Shown: positions 10,443-25,400, counted from the stretch's first letter. The stretch is DNA of 64,000 bases from Onchidella celtica (GCA_963931925.1 OZ007571.1:55542311-55606310), one strand, 5' to 3'. The notes: a model not told the origin generated them from the sequence alone. Made by a program: numbers and translations.

Positions 10443-13400
10443 GCTGTTGTTGTTGTCCTTCTCCTTCTTCTACTTGCTTTTAATTATATGACCTGGTCAT
10501 TCACTACTGGACCTAGAATTTTTTTTTTTCCCTTTTGTTAGACAGGCAGAAACCTGTTTAGTGTAAAATGGGCTGATCGGTAATGGTGTGCCTATAGATC
10601 GGTCAGTATTAGCATTCTTGTAAGACAGTAAATTTAACGTCCCTTTTAGAGGGTCAGTTTGATGGCCTTGTGGGGCATTCTTTAAAACGCCTTTATAGGA
10701 CGAACAGTTTAACATTCTCACAGGACAGTCAGTGAAATGCCCCTGTAGACAGATCAGTGAAACTACCGTGTGTGACTGATCAATGCATCGTATCCATTGG
10801 ACATCCAGTATAAGTATACTGTCTCTGAGAAACAGTTAGTGTACTCATCTTGTACAGCCTGCAGCCAGTATGACAGTGGACAGCCAGTATTTAAAGTATA
10901 CTGTCTCTGAAAAACAGTTAGTGTACTTTTCCTGTGCAGTCTACAACCAGTATAACAGTCTGACAGCCAGTGGACGGCACCCGTAGGACAGCCTGTAGAG
11001 CGTTTCATGAATACAGCTTGTGTCACGTTTCCGTAGAACAGCATAACGTCTGTACGGGACCGTGAGTTGAAGAGAGGAAAGGAAAGATGAGACGTTTTGA
11101 TTTACAGGAGGTGAGCTTTGAGATTTTGCTGCCTGTCATTCACTGAGCACAAGATGACAACTCAAGGGCTCACGTCCGTGCTCTCAATTGCATGTGCAAA
11201 CATTGGCATTGATGCTGACGCACGCGCGTGCGCAAACTTGTGCGTTTATTGAATCATGAAAACATTGAAATCATGCGTGTGTTGCTCACAACAGTGGTTC
11301 TCATCCCATTTTAGATATGTTTCCATTATAACAACTACGTCTATTTCGGTGTGCTGAAAGCATTTAGAATTTCACGGTCATCCGTTATCTAGCTTCAGAT
11401 TATTTCAGATTCTGGTGTAATGGAATACAATAGGAAGTTAGATCAGTAGGTGAGCAGATAACAAGTGAGATGTTATTGGGTGACGTCTGAATTCGTCCAG
11501 TAGCACCGACAACAACAATGGCCACCTCAAAAATCGTCGCGTGTCCAGTGGCCATTCCCTACCAATAAGCCAGTCTATGTCGATTATTCCATACCGCAAT
11601 CATGATAGTCTCAGTATTTCCCATTTACATGGGCGTTCAACTCTACCTGCTAGTGTTCAGTGTTGGAATATGAGCTTCAGAGTGGACAATACAGTCAGTT
11701 GGTTTCTGGCGTTATTGAGAGAATGTGCCCATGAATATCGTACTGTTTGCGAGGAAACACTTCAGGCGGCAGATCTGCGATAGGAAATGTCTAGCCAGAA
11801 GTCTTAATTGTACGTATTTTCTAAGAATTACCGAGTATTAGTTGTCAGAATGGTCTGACAGTAGAATCGTAATGTGATTGTTAGTTAGAGGAGAGTATCA
11901 TATTTCGGTATACACGAAACAGCAAGCTTATCAGCATGTCTCAGATATACAGTCCACATTGAAACTCGACGGTATCCTCTTGCAGGTTGAGATCATAGCC
12001 TATCGTTTTTTTGCTTAAGCCAACAATATTTTAGACAGGCCCTCTTTGATTTTTAGAGTTTTAGTTTAAACTAAAACCTGGACACCTTTTCTGGACAACG
12101 GGTGGGAGAATAAACTCAATGTTTCATGCCAAACGTCCAGGACTAGTATGGCATGGCTGAAGTAGGCATGACCTAGCCAGGACGCGTGATTTTTTTTCGT
12201 ACTCACTTTACCAAATTCAGGAGCACGGCAGCAACAGACCCCCAAACACAGGTCATCGGCTAAGGGATTTCTCGTCCTACCGAACACTGCCATGGGTGCT
12301 GCAATCTCTGGTCTGTGCACCCTAATCCTAACCCTAAAATGACTCTGAACGTCACCGAAAATCCCTGTAATATGTTGGAGCTGTTGCTGCCACGCTCCTG
12401 AATTTGGTAAAGTGATTGCGAAAAAAAAAAATCACGCAGGGCAGCCAGGACACAGGTTGGATGTTACACCGTGTGGCGTCACTGACAGTTTTATCACAGT
12501 TTGAAAATAACTGTTTTACGACCTTAGTCTTTCTTTGTATCAGCTGTGTCCTGTCTCTTCATCTGTCAGTCCATCTTGTGCTGTTAGGTAGTGCAACACA
12601 CTCTCCTCTCTTTCAGTAGTTTTCTGCCTCTCTGTCCTGAACTGTCAGCTAGTCTAGCGCTGCCCTCAACTATCGCTATGATGATTGAGCATGTCTGGCA
12701 ATGTTTCGATCTCTGTCTCTCCCCCCTGGCCTCTGCAGGTGTGACGGAAGGCGTCGGTGTGAGATGCATGTCAATAACCATGTGTTTGGTGACCCTTGCC
12801 CCCTAACCACCAAATACGCTGAGGTCAAGTACACCTGTCAGTTAGGTAAGACATATTTGTCCTGCTTGCACCCGCTTTACTTGCCACATTTGTGTACGGT
12901 GTTTTTTGTTTGTTTTTTTTATTTTGGTTGTTTGTTTGTCTTTAATTTTCGTATTAAATTCGTTTGATGATAGATGTAACGTAGCCCAGCTTTTCTGCCT
13001 CGTCTCAAGGGACACTATCCTAAGTTGCTTGTGCTAGACTGAAATATTTGTCATGTCCCCTTTTTCCTCTCTGTTTACCGAGTGTGAGCGGAATATATAA
13101 TGCCAAGAAAAGGAGACAGCACAGGAAGGAACAGACTGGCCTAATTTTTATATTCTGGAAATGTGTTATACTTTAACTGAGTGTTGTTGGCAGTTTAGCC
13201 TGTATGTTTTCTCCTTGTTTCCCTTTAAATTTGTGAGTTTGCACTATTGCATTATACCGTATGTTTTTTTGTTGTTATCGATGTCGTGTTTTTTTTTTTA
13301 ATGTTTATTATCACATGGACTGCTTTGTGACGTGAAGTGACCGTCATACATGGCGTGATTACCACGTTAATTATCTAGTGGTTTTTAGGATGGACGCGTT

Positions 13401-16400
13401 ATAATCTCATGAAGTCCAAAACTAACTTCAAATACTCCATCTGGATAAGAGACCTCGTATTCCAGTGACTAACCAAAAACAGCAAACGTATCTAGTGTTA
13501 TTTGATATTCCATTGTACTCAGACCCGTGCGAGTTGAGGGATATAATATGGTTTAAATGTGAAGACAAAGAAGATTAGGAAAGCTAATTTTCGTGATCAT
13601 TATCATTTGATCAGTGATTGACTAAGAAGTTCAGTCCAGGTGGGAAAAAAAATCCCAACATATTCTGAACTGTGGGTGAAGTTTACAGATATCTTAGTTG
13701 CTAATGTCATGACAAACGAAGGCCAAAGTCATGACCCCCATGATCGTTCAGTATCTGGGTGCTCTCGTTTCCCGAACACTATGACGTCCACATTCACCGT
13801 CCAACAGGAGCGCACCAAGCATTGGAGTTGTTGATTTTCCCCTCCATCATTTGATTCTTATGGTCCAGAGCAAAAGGCGAAGCAGTAGAGAGTGTTTACT
13901 TAACAATATGTTCTGTAGGAATATACTCTTCCGCTCTCGTGTCTTCCATCTTCTGGGATCAACACAGAATACCAAGACCAGTACAAATATAGAGCTCACC
14001 ATCGACTGATTGGCCTGTCAGTGATGAATAGGGGGAGAGGTTCATTATTTGTACTGATCCGTGAGTGTGTAGCAGGAGATGAGGCTTCGCAGGGGTTATT
14101 GGTTTGATGATCAATGTGGTTAGACAAGGCACCTTCATCCCCGCCCCACTCGCTTGTGTCTCACAGTTTTGGGCTGAGTATGCATATTTGGAATATTTTT
14201 CATATTTACGATTCCAGTACCCCTGTCAACTCTTTCCATCCATTGGACCCTGGAATTGCATCTACGAGCCACCCCACTTTGTTAAATCACAAAGCAGCTG
14301 TCCGATAGCTCAGAAGGACTTAATTATTAGTCAGATCTCTTGCCTTGGTGAAGTTGAACATTCAGAAGACTCGTCAGTGCCACTTTTTATTTTTTGTAGT
14401 CCATTATTCGCCAATCAGAAAGTGGCCATACAAAGTTTGTTGTCAGCACCCATATGTGTTCTGTTATTTGTCATTTTGCTTTGATCACATCACAAGTGCC
14501 ATTGTTATTGTTCACCGTTTTCCTGTCACGTGACAAAACGTTAAATGCTATAACCAGTCGGTTGAAGTATCTACGTGGAAGTAATTTTAATTTAAAATGA
14601 ATGAAGTAATTGCTGCAGTGGGCATGCATGAACTCCGGACAGGAGTTGAATCGTAGCCGTAAAGTATCTGAAGTCTCAAAAGCACTTGTGTTGTGAGATC
14701 ATGTGAGCCTTTTTGTGCTTTCTCTCTCTCCTTTTTTTTTTTTTAAATTATTTTTGCTCGTCATTCTTACTGATGTTTGATCTGTGGACAGCCAAAGCTC
14801 GCATGTCTCCTCTTTTCTCCTTGTCTGAACCTGCACGCTCTTTTCAGCCCCTGAGACTTCCATGACTACATACACTACCACGACATCTCACGCGCACCGC
14901 AAACAGCCTAAGATGCCAGTCCGTAAGTATACCAGATTCAGGCCGGATGCCACCTTAGACAGTTTTGAACAAGAAAATGAAAGGTTTTAGAAATAAAAAT
15001 GTTAAATTGCCTTATCAATATTTCATAGTTAATTCCAATTACTTTCATTGGAAGCAAAGAAACAAGACTTGAATTTAAGACTGGTCAAAGCCTTTTAAGA
15101 GTAGATATAATGTCACCCAAATATTCCAGTTCATTTGCTGGTGAAATTATGAGTAAATTTGTTAATATTTAAACATCCAAGTAAGCCTTCGTTCTGTTAC
15201 ACACGAAGTGTTGTCAAATCAAAAGGGTGGCAACAACACAGGAATTCAGAGTGTTAAAGCGACGGTGTTTTGTTTTTAGTGAGATACGTGTGATGTCTAC
15301 GGTTGCTACCCCAAAATGTTCGCTGTTGTAATCATAGAAATGATAAATTTAGTTTTTATTTTGAAACTCCTCTGTCATAAGTGCCTCGTGAATGGATGCA
15401 ATTCAGAAAAGCATTGTCTGTATTTCTTTGCTTTCGCCATTGCCCATAAGCACTTCCAAATGTACCTCTGTCGATCTACCATCGGCAGTACATTTATTAA
15501 TCTGCCAGTTCTCAGAAACTTTAAGCTGGGTGCATTTTGAAACTTTTGCTTGTTGGTTGAAACACTATGCATCATGCCTCCACGATCTCTACTCCTTCTT
15601 TGAATACCACATGTGTTTTCTATAGGGATTTTCATGCTTTGGTCACTTTACAAAAGTTTCCTGGTGTAGAAAGAGTTATCTGAAATCCATGTTATGCTAG
15701 CAATCAATGCTGTAGGATCGGCAGATGATAACAAACTAACCAGTATAACTGGGAATGTATGGAATACCGTTTTTCTCCATTGCCCGCTAGTACATTAATC
15801 GGTGTGCAAAGGCAATAGTTTAAGATTTAAGCTTTCACTTTTGTCTTTCACTGCTTGTTGAATTTATCTGATTAAGGGCAAGGCAACTCAATCATTGCTT
15901 GCGTCATAATTATTTTCGTAAATGTGTCATTCCTAATTGCTAAGATCTCCATTCATTCCTAGATACTGTGACGATCTACAGTTTCACTATACAAATTGCA
16001 TGCAAAAGCAGTGCACATCACAGAAACATAAATAGTGATTACAGTAATGATAAGTCCTGACTGTTTTAGTGATGGAAAACTGTAATGACGAAAATGAATG
16101 GACACCATCGCACAGTTTTATACATTGCTTGTGTTGAGATCTTTGCATTGTGCTGTATGAATCGTGTTGCTACTGTAGAGTGGAGCTGGATATGTGTACC
16201 ATTTATCCTTTTTGTTTATAAACGTAAACTTAGTTTATTGATACCAAATAGTTAATAAGGCCAGTTTTAGTGCGGTAAAGTTTCGGAAAAGCTACTCACA
16301 AAAAAAAAAAAAAAAAAGTTTCCAAGCTATGCAATGTGAGTTTCAGACAACCCCCTCTGCATGTCACAGTGCATGTAAACAACTTGCCCTAGATCAGTGG

Positions 16401-19400
16401 CCGTATGCACAATCAATGCGTAAACTAAAGTAAATACGTTGACTAGTGTTAACGCAAGAAATGAATACAATTTCTCGTGTTAACACCAGTCAACGTATTT
16501 ACTTTAGTTTACGCATTGATTATGCATACGGCTACAGGACAGGTATTGGCCATGCATATATATTCAGATTTTGACCTCACTATGTTAATCGTGTATAGAC
16601 TGGGTATCTTTCATCGATTTATATATAGAATAGGTGGTCAAGCCATACCAGAAATTAACGGAAGGTTTTAATTGGCTAGTTGGCAAAATGATGATTCCTA
16701 CAATATAATGGAGGGCAAAAATGTTGAGGAAATGCTTGATTTTTTTTTCTTTTTTTTTTTTTGAAGAAAAAAAAAAAAAGACATTTTAGTTGTGTGTTAA
16801 ATGCCCTGAAGACTTTGGTAATGTTTTTACTTTAATTTGCAGTGAGACAATGAGTATCAGAGTGAAAAGTAACCGATTGATTCCAGCGGCTCTGGGCGGC
16901 TCGAGAGTAATTTACTGAACTCAGATAATATTCAAAGTAATACAGTATGTCAGACAGGATAAACCTTTGTTAAAAAAAAATGTTGAATCTGTTGACCATG
17001 TTCCCAGTTTTACGGGGTGAAAACTTCTGACTTGTTTAGCGGGGGTCATCAGGGTTTTGGTCACTTTCCACAGACACATTGGCAGTAAATCAGTTAAAGG
17101 AAATCGGTAATACCGTGCAGTATTGTGGTCAGTTATTTTCAGTGGAGGAAACCTTGTTTTGATATGTGAGACGTTGCAGTGTGAGGGGGTTCCTTTCCCT
17201 TTCCCACTAGCACAAATTTGATCATGTTGGTGAATGAGACGGGTATCACTACCCTTGCTGATGTTTTAGATTAACATGGCAGAGCGATGATGTATTTTCT
17301 AGCTATTTCTTGTTTTTGTTTTTAGTTTTTTTTTTTTACTTTTTTTCATCATTGATAGAGCAGCTTGTCTCAGGGTGGACGTTTTTATACTCAATGGAAA
17401 AGCTAGCCGTTGTGGGTTAAGCAGTACTAGACCTAGTGCCAGGTGTTGCATTCCTAGAGCATAAATTGCAATAATTTTAGAATAAATATTATGTCTGAAT
17501 AGCAACAGTACAAGGTATTATACACTCAAGAGTATGTAATGCTATTTAAAATTGATAACAGTGCTACATCTTTTACTCCAAGAAAGTAGATGTAATGTTT
17601 GATCGGTAAAATGTAATGTGTGAACAGTAACGGAGTAAACACCCCAAGAGAAAGATATGGCAGTCACAAGTTTCATTCTCCTGAAAGCTCTCACTCTGAA
17701 ATTGATTTTGACCTTGATGTACCCACAGATGGGTCACCTCGACCTCCACACATCACGTCAGTGGAACCGCTCAGCCCTTACAAATTGAAGATCAACTGGA
17801 CGCAAGAGGCACCATCTAATCCCATCATTACCACCGTGGTCTACCTGACTGACCAAGGTAAACCTCTAGTTTTACTTTATTCTTTTTAGGGTGTGAAAAC
17901 AGAATAAAACTGTCAGGATTGAAATTGTGACAATGATTGAGAAAGTTCAGATACATACAAATTTGTTAATTATCAATATATTATTATCAATTGTGGCTGC
18001 CACGTTAAGCGAACTTTGACAAATTATGCCATCAGAGATTTCAGGTTGTCAAGTATCAATTCAGTTTGAATAGAGTGGTAATTTTGCAACACAGAATTAT
18101 ACGTGTAAAAGATACTTTCCAAATCTGTGTCATCAGCATATTTTTATTGCAATCTTCTTTATTTTCATCATAATTTATGATTTTATAAGTAATATAAATG
18201 TAAATTACAATCAGTCAGTTGATAGAAAACAGCCAGAATAGTAATGTCAGTGGACATGAGCTCAGTCCTGCTAACTGGACTTGCCTTCCTTCTGAGTCGA
18301 ATTGATATAATGCAGGAGTGGCCAAGCCGCGGCTGACGAGCCACATAACTTTGACATTCTATCTGCGGCTCGTGGAAATGTTATTATGTTGGCTGAGCTT
18401 TTTCTAAAATAAACATCATTAAAAATCTCTTTTTTTTTTAAAACTTTGGCAGTCTAATTTTGTTCCTGAAGTGCAAATTCACACGTTTTTCTTAGATGAT
18501 CCCGTCGTTCTTTACTGTATCTAATACGTTCAGTATGGTGAAAGCACTCATTAGAGATGTATACTTTGTGATTACTGAAAGTAATACAAATTAACAGTTT
18601 AAAAAACTGCATACATTAGTAAATATTGTTGTGCACATATATTTCTTATTATTTATGTAGGCCTACAATTTATGTAACCAACTGTGTATTTAACAATAAA
18701 AACGTGTGTGTACATTTTGTTTATTTCTTGTGGGTCTCGAACATCTTAAGTTGATCGTATTTGGCTCTTACATTAAGCAAGTTTGCCCACCCCTGATAAT
18801 TGTATTGTAAGGCATCTGTTCACGAGGAGTTGGTGAGTTTGATGGAATACATCTTATCAAGGGACAGCTCTTGTCTGTAGACAGCATCTCATCAGTAGAT
18901 CCACCAGCAAAGTAATCCAGCCTAATTGGATTTTCATTTGTTTTTCTTTTATTCTGTGACTGGTGTCAGAAAAATTTTATCGAAACAATATTATGACACT
19001 GTCAGACACTGTACCTCAAGTCAGAACGTTCAGGGTTGTTTTTTTTTTCGTACACTGATTCCTTCAATGTGTATTCTAATCAAGCGAGCTCAACTTATTA
19101 GGGGATTGATTAGTCTGATCCTGTCAACTGACCAGCCTTATCTTTACAATCAAATCTTCACCATCAGCAATAAGAAACTGCAGGGTGTCATTGTTCGCTA
19201 CTGACCATGAAAAACTCTAGTAAGAACTTCTTGATATGTGTTCTTTTCAAAACGTGTTAACCAATTATTTTCTCAGTTGACCCGCAGCAGCTGATCTTGT
19301 CATTTCTGATGGAAGCCGAACTCCTACAAGTTGATTTAACAAATTTTTATGGTATTTACAAGACCCATATACCCATACTTTACAGCACGGACCATTTCCC

Positions 19401-22400
19401 ATTAGATTTTCAACTCCACTTTTACTTGATCTTACTTCCAGGCATCTGAGGGCTGAGAGCTAGCCCAAAGCGAGATACCGAAAAAAACACCAAAGGCGCA
19501 ATGTGGCCGTTATTGTGCCGACGCGCTGTTAAAACCAAACTCAAACACGCAAATTTATGGTATTTCAGCTTTGGACATGGGGCCGAGCAGTATCTATACA
19601 ATGGAGAAACCAGTGGTGATTAGCCAGCTGCGTCCCAACACTACCTACACCATCTACATGAAGAGTTTCAACAGCCATGGGCCCAGTGTCTCCTCCAACA
19701 TAGTCACGGTCAATACATTACCTAAAGGTTAGTCTAGATGTTTTTGCTGCTGTCGTTATTGCTGTTGGTGTTTTGTTGTTGTCGTTGCTGACTGTTCTTA
19801 TCGGAGATTTACAGGGACGCAGTGCTGTATTTTTCACAGCGTGACCTTTAGCTCCACTTGTCATTTGTTACCAGAGATATAGCGAACTTTAGATTGCCCA
19901 GTTTGTTGGAGCAAAAGACGTCAATGTAGCATAACATGTTTGTAGAACCCTGGCCCTTATACAGCTATGACTGCACTATGAATGATAGATCCGGTGGTTG
20001 CTGGTAGACACGTAGATTATATCGCAGCTAATAGACATACAATGTAATAGATTTTGCCACAGTTGTTAGCTAGCTGCATAAATGATAGATAAATACAGGA
20101 GCTACATCCAGCCAAAGGTAATAGACACAGTAAAACAAGTTTGCTATTGAGATAGGCCCATAGTAGTAGAACTGGCTTTTTATAGTGTTAGTTTTTGTCA
20201 CAGCGAGTAGAGATTTAGTTGTAGTTCCTGAGACAAGGTATGGAGATAGCGGATATCAATTGTCAAAAAAATGTGAGAAAATGTTTTTGTGGTTGCAGTT
20301 TTGCTGTTGTTTCAGTGAGAAGTTGTATATGATTCGGACTGTGGATGTTGCAGGGCTGAATCTCTCCACGCCATATCTTCTCATTGCTAGATGTTGTGTT
20401 GCCCATTTCCTTGTACAAAATCCCTGCAAATCTGTCTTTGTACCGTCTGAATCCACTCACACCCCTGAAGTGGTCAGTGTTTGCTGACAGATGAAGATGG
20501 TCATCATTGTTGTCAACATGTTGGTCATTCAGTCAGATAAGAGCTGATTGTAACCAGTGGGCGGGGAGGGAGTGAGAGAAGGGACTGGGAGGTGACTGAC
20601 GATAATGCCATCATTTGTTAATATGGAGTTGACTATTGCTAGGGTGGAACAGGCGCTATAATGGGTTTCATGAACCGATGGATGAGATAGTCTTGGCCAG
20701 TGAAAAATGAATTCCCATGATTAGAATGAACCGGTCAGTAGCCTACATAAGAAGGACGGTCATCATCATTAAAAAAAAAAAAAACATCTATCTAAGATCA
20801 GACAACTGAAGGTCCGAATCTTCAGAGCGGCTAGTGTCTGTGCTCACATGTTTCTAGATTTTTAACCCATGCTCGATTGCCAGAAGATTCGCTATGCGTG
20901 GAAATGATGATGACGAATGACAGGTCTCTCATGGCCAGGATGGCAGACTTCCGGTCGAATTTTAGGTACTTGAAAACAGTAATTGATGACGCGGATGATC
21001 TGCGTTTTGGGCGCTTGTGAACTTGTCCGTGGTTTGTATGTCATGTTTAGACACGGACATTAAAGGCCAGAGTTGTATTTGGTGATGGCTTGATATGCGT
21101 TAGAGCCATGATCGGTTTATGTTTCACACATAAATGACATTATTAAATTTCTGCTGTCATTCCCCGTGTTTTCAGCTGATGATGTGAGAAAATCTACAAC
21201 CCCCACCTTCCTTCTGCCCCCTGTCACACCCCGTTTCGCCAGCCTGCTTACCACACCTCCTCCACGACCACCACCACCATCATCAACAACAACAACATCA
21301 TCACAAACTACAGAAACTATTAACACGTCCACCGCTGCTACAGTATCCAAACCTACAGATATCCTGTCCACCATAGTCAGTTCGCTACTGACTATCGTCC
21401 CCACAATTCTCCCATCTTCCACCCTCCTGTCCACTGACGCTACCACATCCCAGTCTCAAGGTACTGAAATGAGCACGTGCATAAATATAAATGTATATGA
21501 GTTTTATTGTGATCTCCACTAGCTATTAGTCCATGTCCAGTATGAATCACAGCATGTTTCAGAACACAGCACTCATCCATTGACCTAGTGGCGGATCCAC
21601 GGTGAAACTAATGAAGCTGGAGCTTCAGGTCCCCTAATCCCGGAGGCGTGATTTTTTTCCATACGAGCTTTAGCAAATTCAGGAGCGGAGCAGCAAACAC
21701 ACCCCCAAACACAGGTCATCGACTAAGGGATTTCTCATCCTGTCGAACATTGCTATGGGTGCTGCAATCTCTGGACTGTGCCTGATATGACTCTAAACGT
21801 CACCGAAAATCCCTGGGATGTGTTGGGGCTGTCCTGTGTTTTGGGGTGTGTTGCTGCCCCGCTCCTGAATTTGCTAAAGCTAGTGCGAAAAAAAAATCAC
21901 GCATCCCGCGGGGGAGGGGGGGGGGGGCTGAAGAAACTTTTTTAGTGAGTGAATTTTGGACGTTGCCCTATTGCTGGTTGTGAATGGGCCCCATAACAGT
22001 TCAAACTTCAGGGTCCCAGAAATGTAGGTCTGCCACTTCATTGACCAGTTTACAGCAACAGAGTAGGCGCTTGTCTGCATCTGAAGATCGCCAAAGAGCG
22101 ATGTAGATAGTCTTGAGATATAGCCAGTATAGCCTAGAAGAACCTGACAACGGACGGGTCCTCTGCCCTGTTCCGGAAAAAGACCGGTAGAAGCCAATCT
22201 AGGTCAATTTCACAGTTTAATATCATTGTATTTAATGAAAATAATTTGGTTTATCCTTCCTTCTGGGTTAAAATTGTGTACGACCAACAGCTTCTTTTGG
22301 TCATCACAAAATTGAAATTGAACAAAGAATAAAGTGGGGCCAGGATTTGTTTTCTTTCGTTTTCTGATGTAAAAATTCTATATATGGCTTATACTGTCCT

Positions 22401-25400
22401 TTTCTGTAACACAACAGGAAAAAAAAAATCGGAATCTAAAATAAAAATAAAAAACAACAAATTAAAGCTCTGAATCTCGAGGTAGGGACGGAGGCGAGAG
22501 AGAGGGCGGGGGGGGGGGGAGGTTAAAGTTCAGGCCACTGGTCAATGAATGCTGAACGTGTACTGTGTTGCCCGCACCATGTAATGTCAAAATACATACA
22601 CAACATAGCAAACAGATCAAATCTCGCCAAAGTTTGCACCACATATCTCTTGTACTGCAATAGCCGTTCGTGTACCCATGTAGAGTTTATGTGTATGTTT
22701 TGTATTAAGGTAAGCATGATTGGAGGCAAAGTTCTCGTGGTTTTCAACATGCGAACGTTATTAAATTTGATTCTTTTTTTTTTTTTTTTTTCTTACAGTT
22801 CACCCATTAAAATTTGTCTTACTCCCCATCCCAAAAAGAATTTTTTTTAAAGATCTTATTTCATAATTAATTTACAAAGTAGTTAAATCGGCTTGTCTGA
22901 TGCGAGCGATTAGATTAAATTAAATTAGATTAGATTAGATTAGATTAGATGAAGAGATGGCAAACATTGGAAGAGATATTATGTGGGCAACAAAGGGGGG
23001 GGGGGGGGGGGATTATATGAAAAAAAAATGAAAACGAAAGGAACATAGGTAAAGTCATATACTGGGACACAAGCGAAGCTGTTTGTTTTCTGCGGTTATC
23101 TCGGTGGCAGGTGACATACCGTGAGTGGATGGGGATGACACACACGCACATGGTGATAGAGAGAGTTCATATGGCCATTACCTAGACAACGTGTCTTTCT
23201 CAGCTCACAGAATATGCCATGTCTCTTTTAGTAAGCTTTCCCTCACTTTCAGCCACCGAGGTTTTCGCTCACTAAAACTTACAGGGGGGGGGGGGGGGAA
23301 GAGAGAAGAGAAGGTTATTCCTTCTGTGGGGTATAGCATCACAGTTGAGACAGACACTGCGTCCGGGGGTGACGTGCTTCTGTAGTGACAATGTGCCACA
23401 TGACATAATGCGGTCACTGTGTGGGTGTATGTGCTTCTGTGGTGTATCACTTGACATACAGGGGTTCATGTATCCGCGGGTGTGCTTCTGTGGCGTATCA
23501 GCGACATAAGGCGAACTGTGTGTCCAGATGTGAGAGCATCTGTGATGTATGACATGACAAACGACTGTCACTGTGTTCGACAGTTGGGGATGTTCTTATA
23601 TCGTGTATCAGGAGGCAAACGCCAGTCTTTGTGTCACAGAGGCGTATCCACAGTAACTGTGAGAGTAATGAAGCTTAAGCTTAAGCTTCAGAGTTCCTAA
23701 TACCGGAGTCTCCCTGAGGAACCTCTTTTTCATGAGTGAATTTTGGATGCTGTCCTATTGTTGCTGGTTGCGAACGGGCCCCATAACAATTGAGGCTTCA
23801 GGGTCCCAGATGTAGATGTGTCACTGCTGTGTCGTTTGTTGTGGTACTGTATTGATTTCATCGATTTGCTACAATAGAGTACCGTAATCACATAGTTATA
23901 TAATTTTTTTAATTTTTTTTTGAGTTTGTTTAATGTCTGTTTAATGTTTGTTATTTTAATTGTGCAAGTTACAATCTATGCTGGTCAGAAATACAGAAGT
24001 GTTTACCTTGTTCATCTTCACACCCCACAACTATGTAGTCGTTTAAATACATGTGGTCATTAATTTGTTTGGTATCAGGTGTACATATTCTTGTCAAATC
24101 TTTGCTTCGGTGCGCCACCACCTTCAGAACTCACATCTATAATTTTAAATACAAGCTTTCCTATCCTTGCATCTGCACAGAACCCTCTTTTTAACACGAA
24201 CAGTAAGGTTTGTATCTTCTATTTCAAAATTACCGCTGTTAGCACGGGACTGAACTTCATGGACTCATTTAGCAGTAATAAACTAGCACATCAGTCTTAC
24301 ATTGCTTTCTCTAGCGTGTAAGACCTCACCAGCCTGGTGCCTGGTGGTTGAGAACCACTATTGTAGACTAATTGACCCTTTCCCTAAAGAACAAGGCAAT
24401 AGTTTAATGTCCTGAGCGCCTGGATAATTGCTAAGTGTCTCCGTCATGGACAAGCCATACTTTTAAGAGCCAACTGATGATGTGATAACTCTTTGTCTTG
24501 CCTTTTTTGTCCAAGCGGGGACTTCAGACAAATACCAGCAACTGGCTGCTTTCATTAAAGTGGCTAGTAGTCCTGGCCGAACCGAGGATAAGAATGGACA
24601 AAAGATGGCAAGACCTTTGGGAACTTACGATGGTCAGTTTGTGCACAAGGAAATGAAATCAAATATAGGTGATCCACCCTCAGCCCGGAGTTCCAGAGAG
24701 AAAGCAAGCGCTTTGGCGCCACTGGATATTCAGACTACAACCGACTGTGGCCGCATCTGTATTGCTGCAAAAAGCAGCAAAGAGAAATTGGCAACAATAG
24801 CCACAGCCTCTGTTAAACTTATAGTCCAAACACCAGTGCCAGCAGTAGCCAGTGAATATGGAATATTCAGTCATCGTAAGTCCTGGGTTACTCAAGCTGT
24901 GACGGATGCCCTGAAAAGCCAAGATCCCAGCCCTGTAATAGTGAAGAAAAAAATGCCGGCAGCCATACATTTGTCACAGACTGATGTGGAACCCCATGCA
25001 GGTAATACAGAGACATTTGAGGAAAGCAGAGGAGATCAAACAAGTATTCGTAACCTGCGCAATCATGGACGTCGAGGAAGAAAGCCAACCGCAGCTGCTG
25101 ACGGTCTGTTATTCCGGCGTTTAGACACCGATCAAGCTAAGACTTTATCAAAGCAGGTCCCAGTTGCAGGGAACTTCAAAACAACACCAGATGTTCTGTC
25201 TACAGTGTCCCTAGGCCCTAAATCTGGCAAAATAGTCCTTGGTTCCTCCCCCAGTCAGGGCGTCAAATCGCCAACACGGATGACAGTGTTCGGGCCAATT
25301 GGTTTGACTACTAGCCGTACAGGTCTGCGTAAGTTGACAGAGTGGACACAGCCTATTGCATTATATAACCGCCTACATCCGATGTATAAAACCAACTGTG

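Noticed and set aside
14270..14345. tRNA-like A-box text (GATAGCTCAGAAGG)
   Set aside because: No B box (GGTTCGA) and no cloverleaf could be drawn.
13640..14533. Several 60-126-codon frames in the lectin-to-linker intron
   Set aside because: No domain, overlapping in different frames, and no splice context.
16398..16536. miRNA precursor
   Set aside because: Arms of ~65 bp with almost no bulges are longer and more perfect than usual precursors; a foldback element is the better reading. Small-RNA data would decide.
17620..17728. Upstream extension of the first FN3 exon
   Set aside because: The frame is open, but no acceptor with a pyrimidine tract in phase 1 exists there. The CCCACAG at 17728 fits the phase of the preceding exon.
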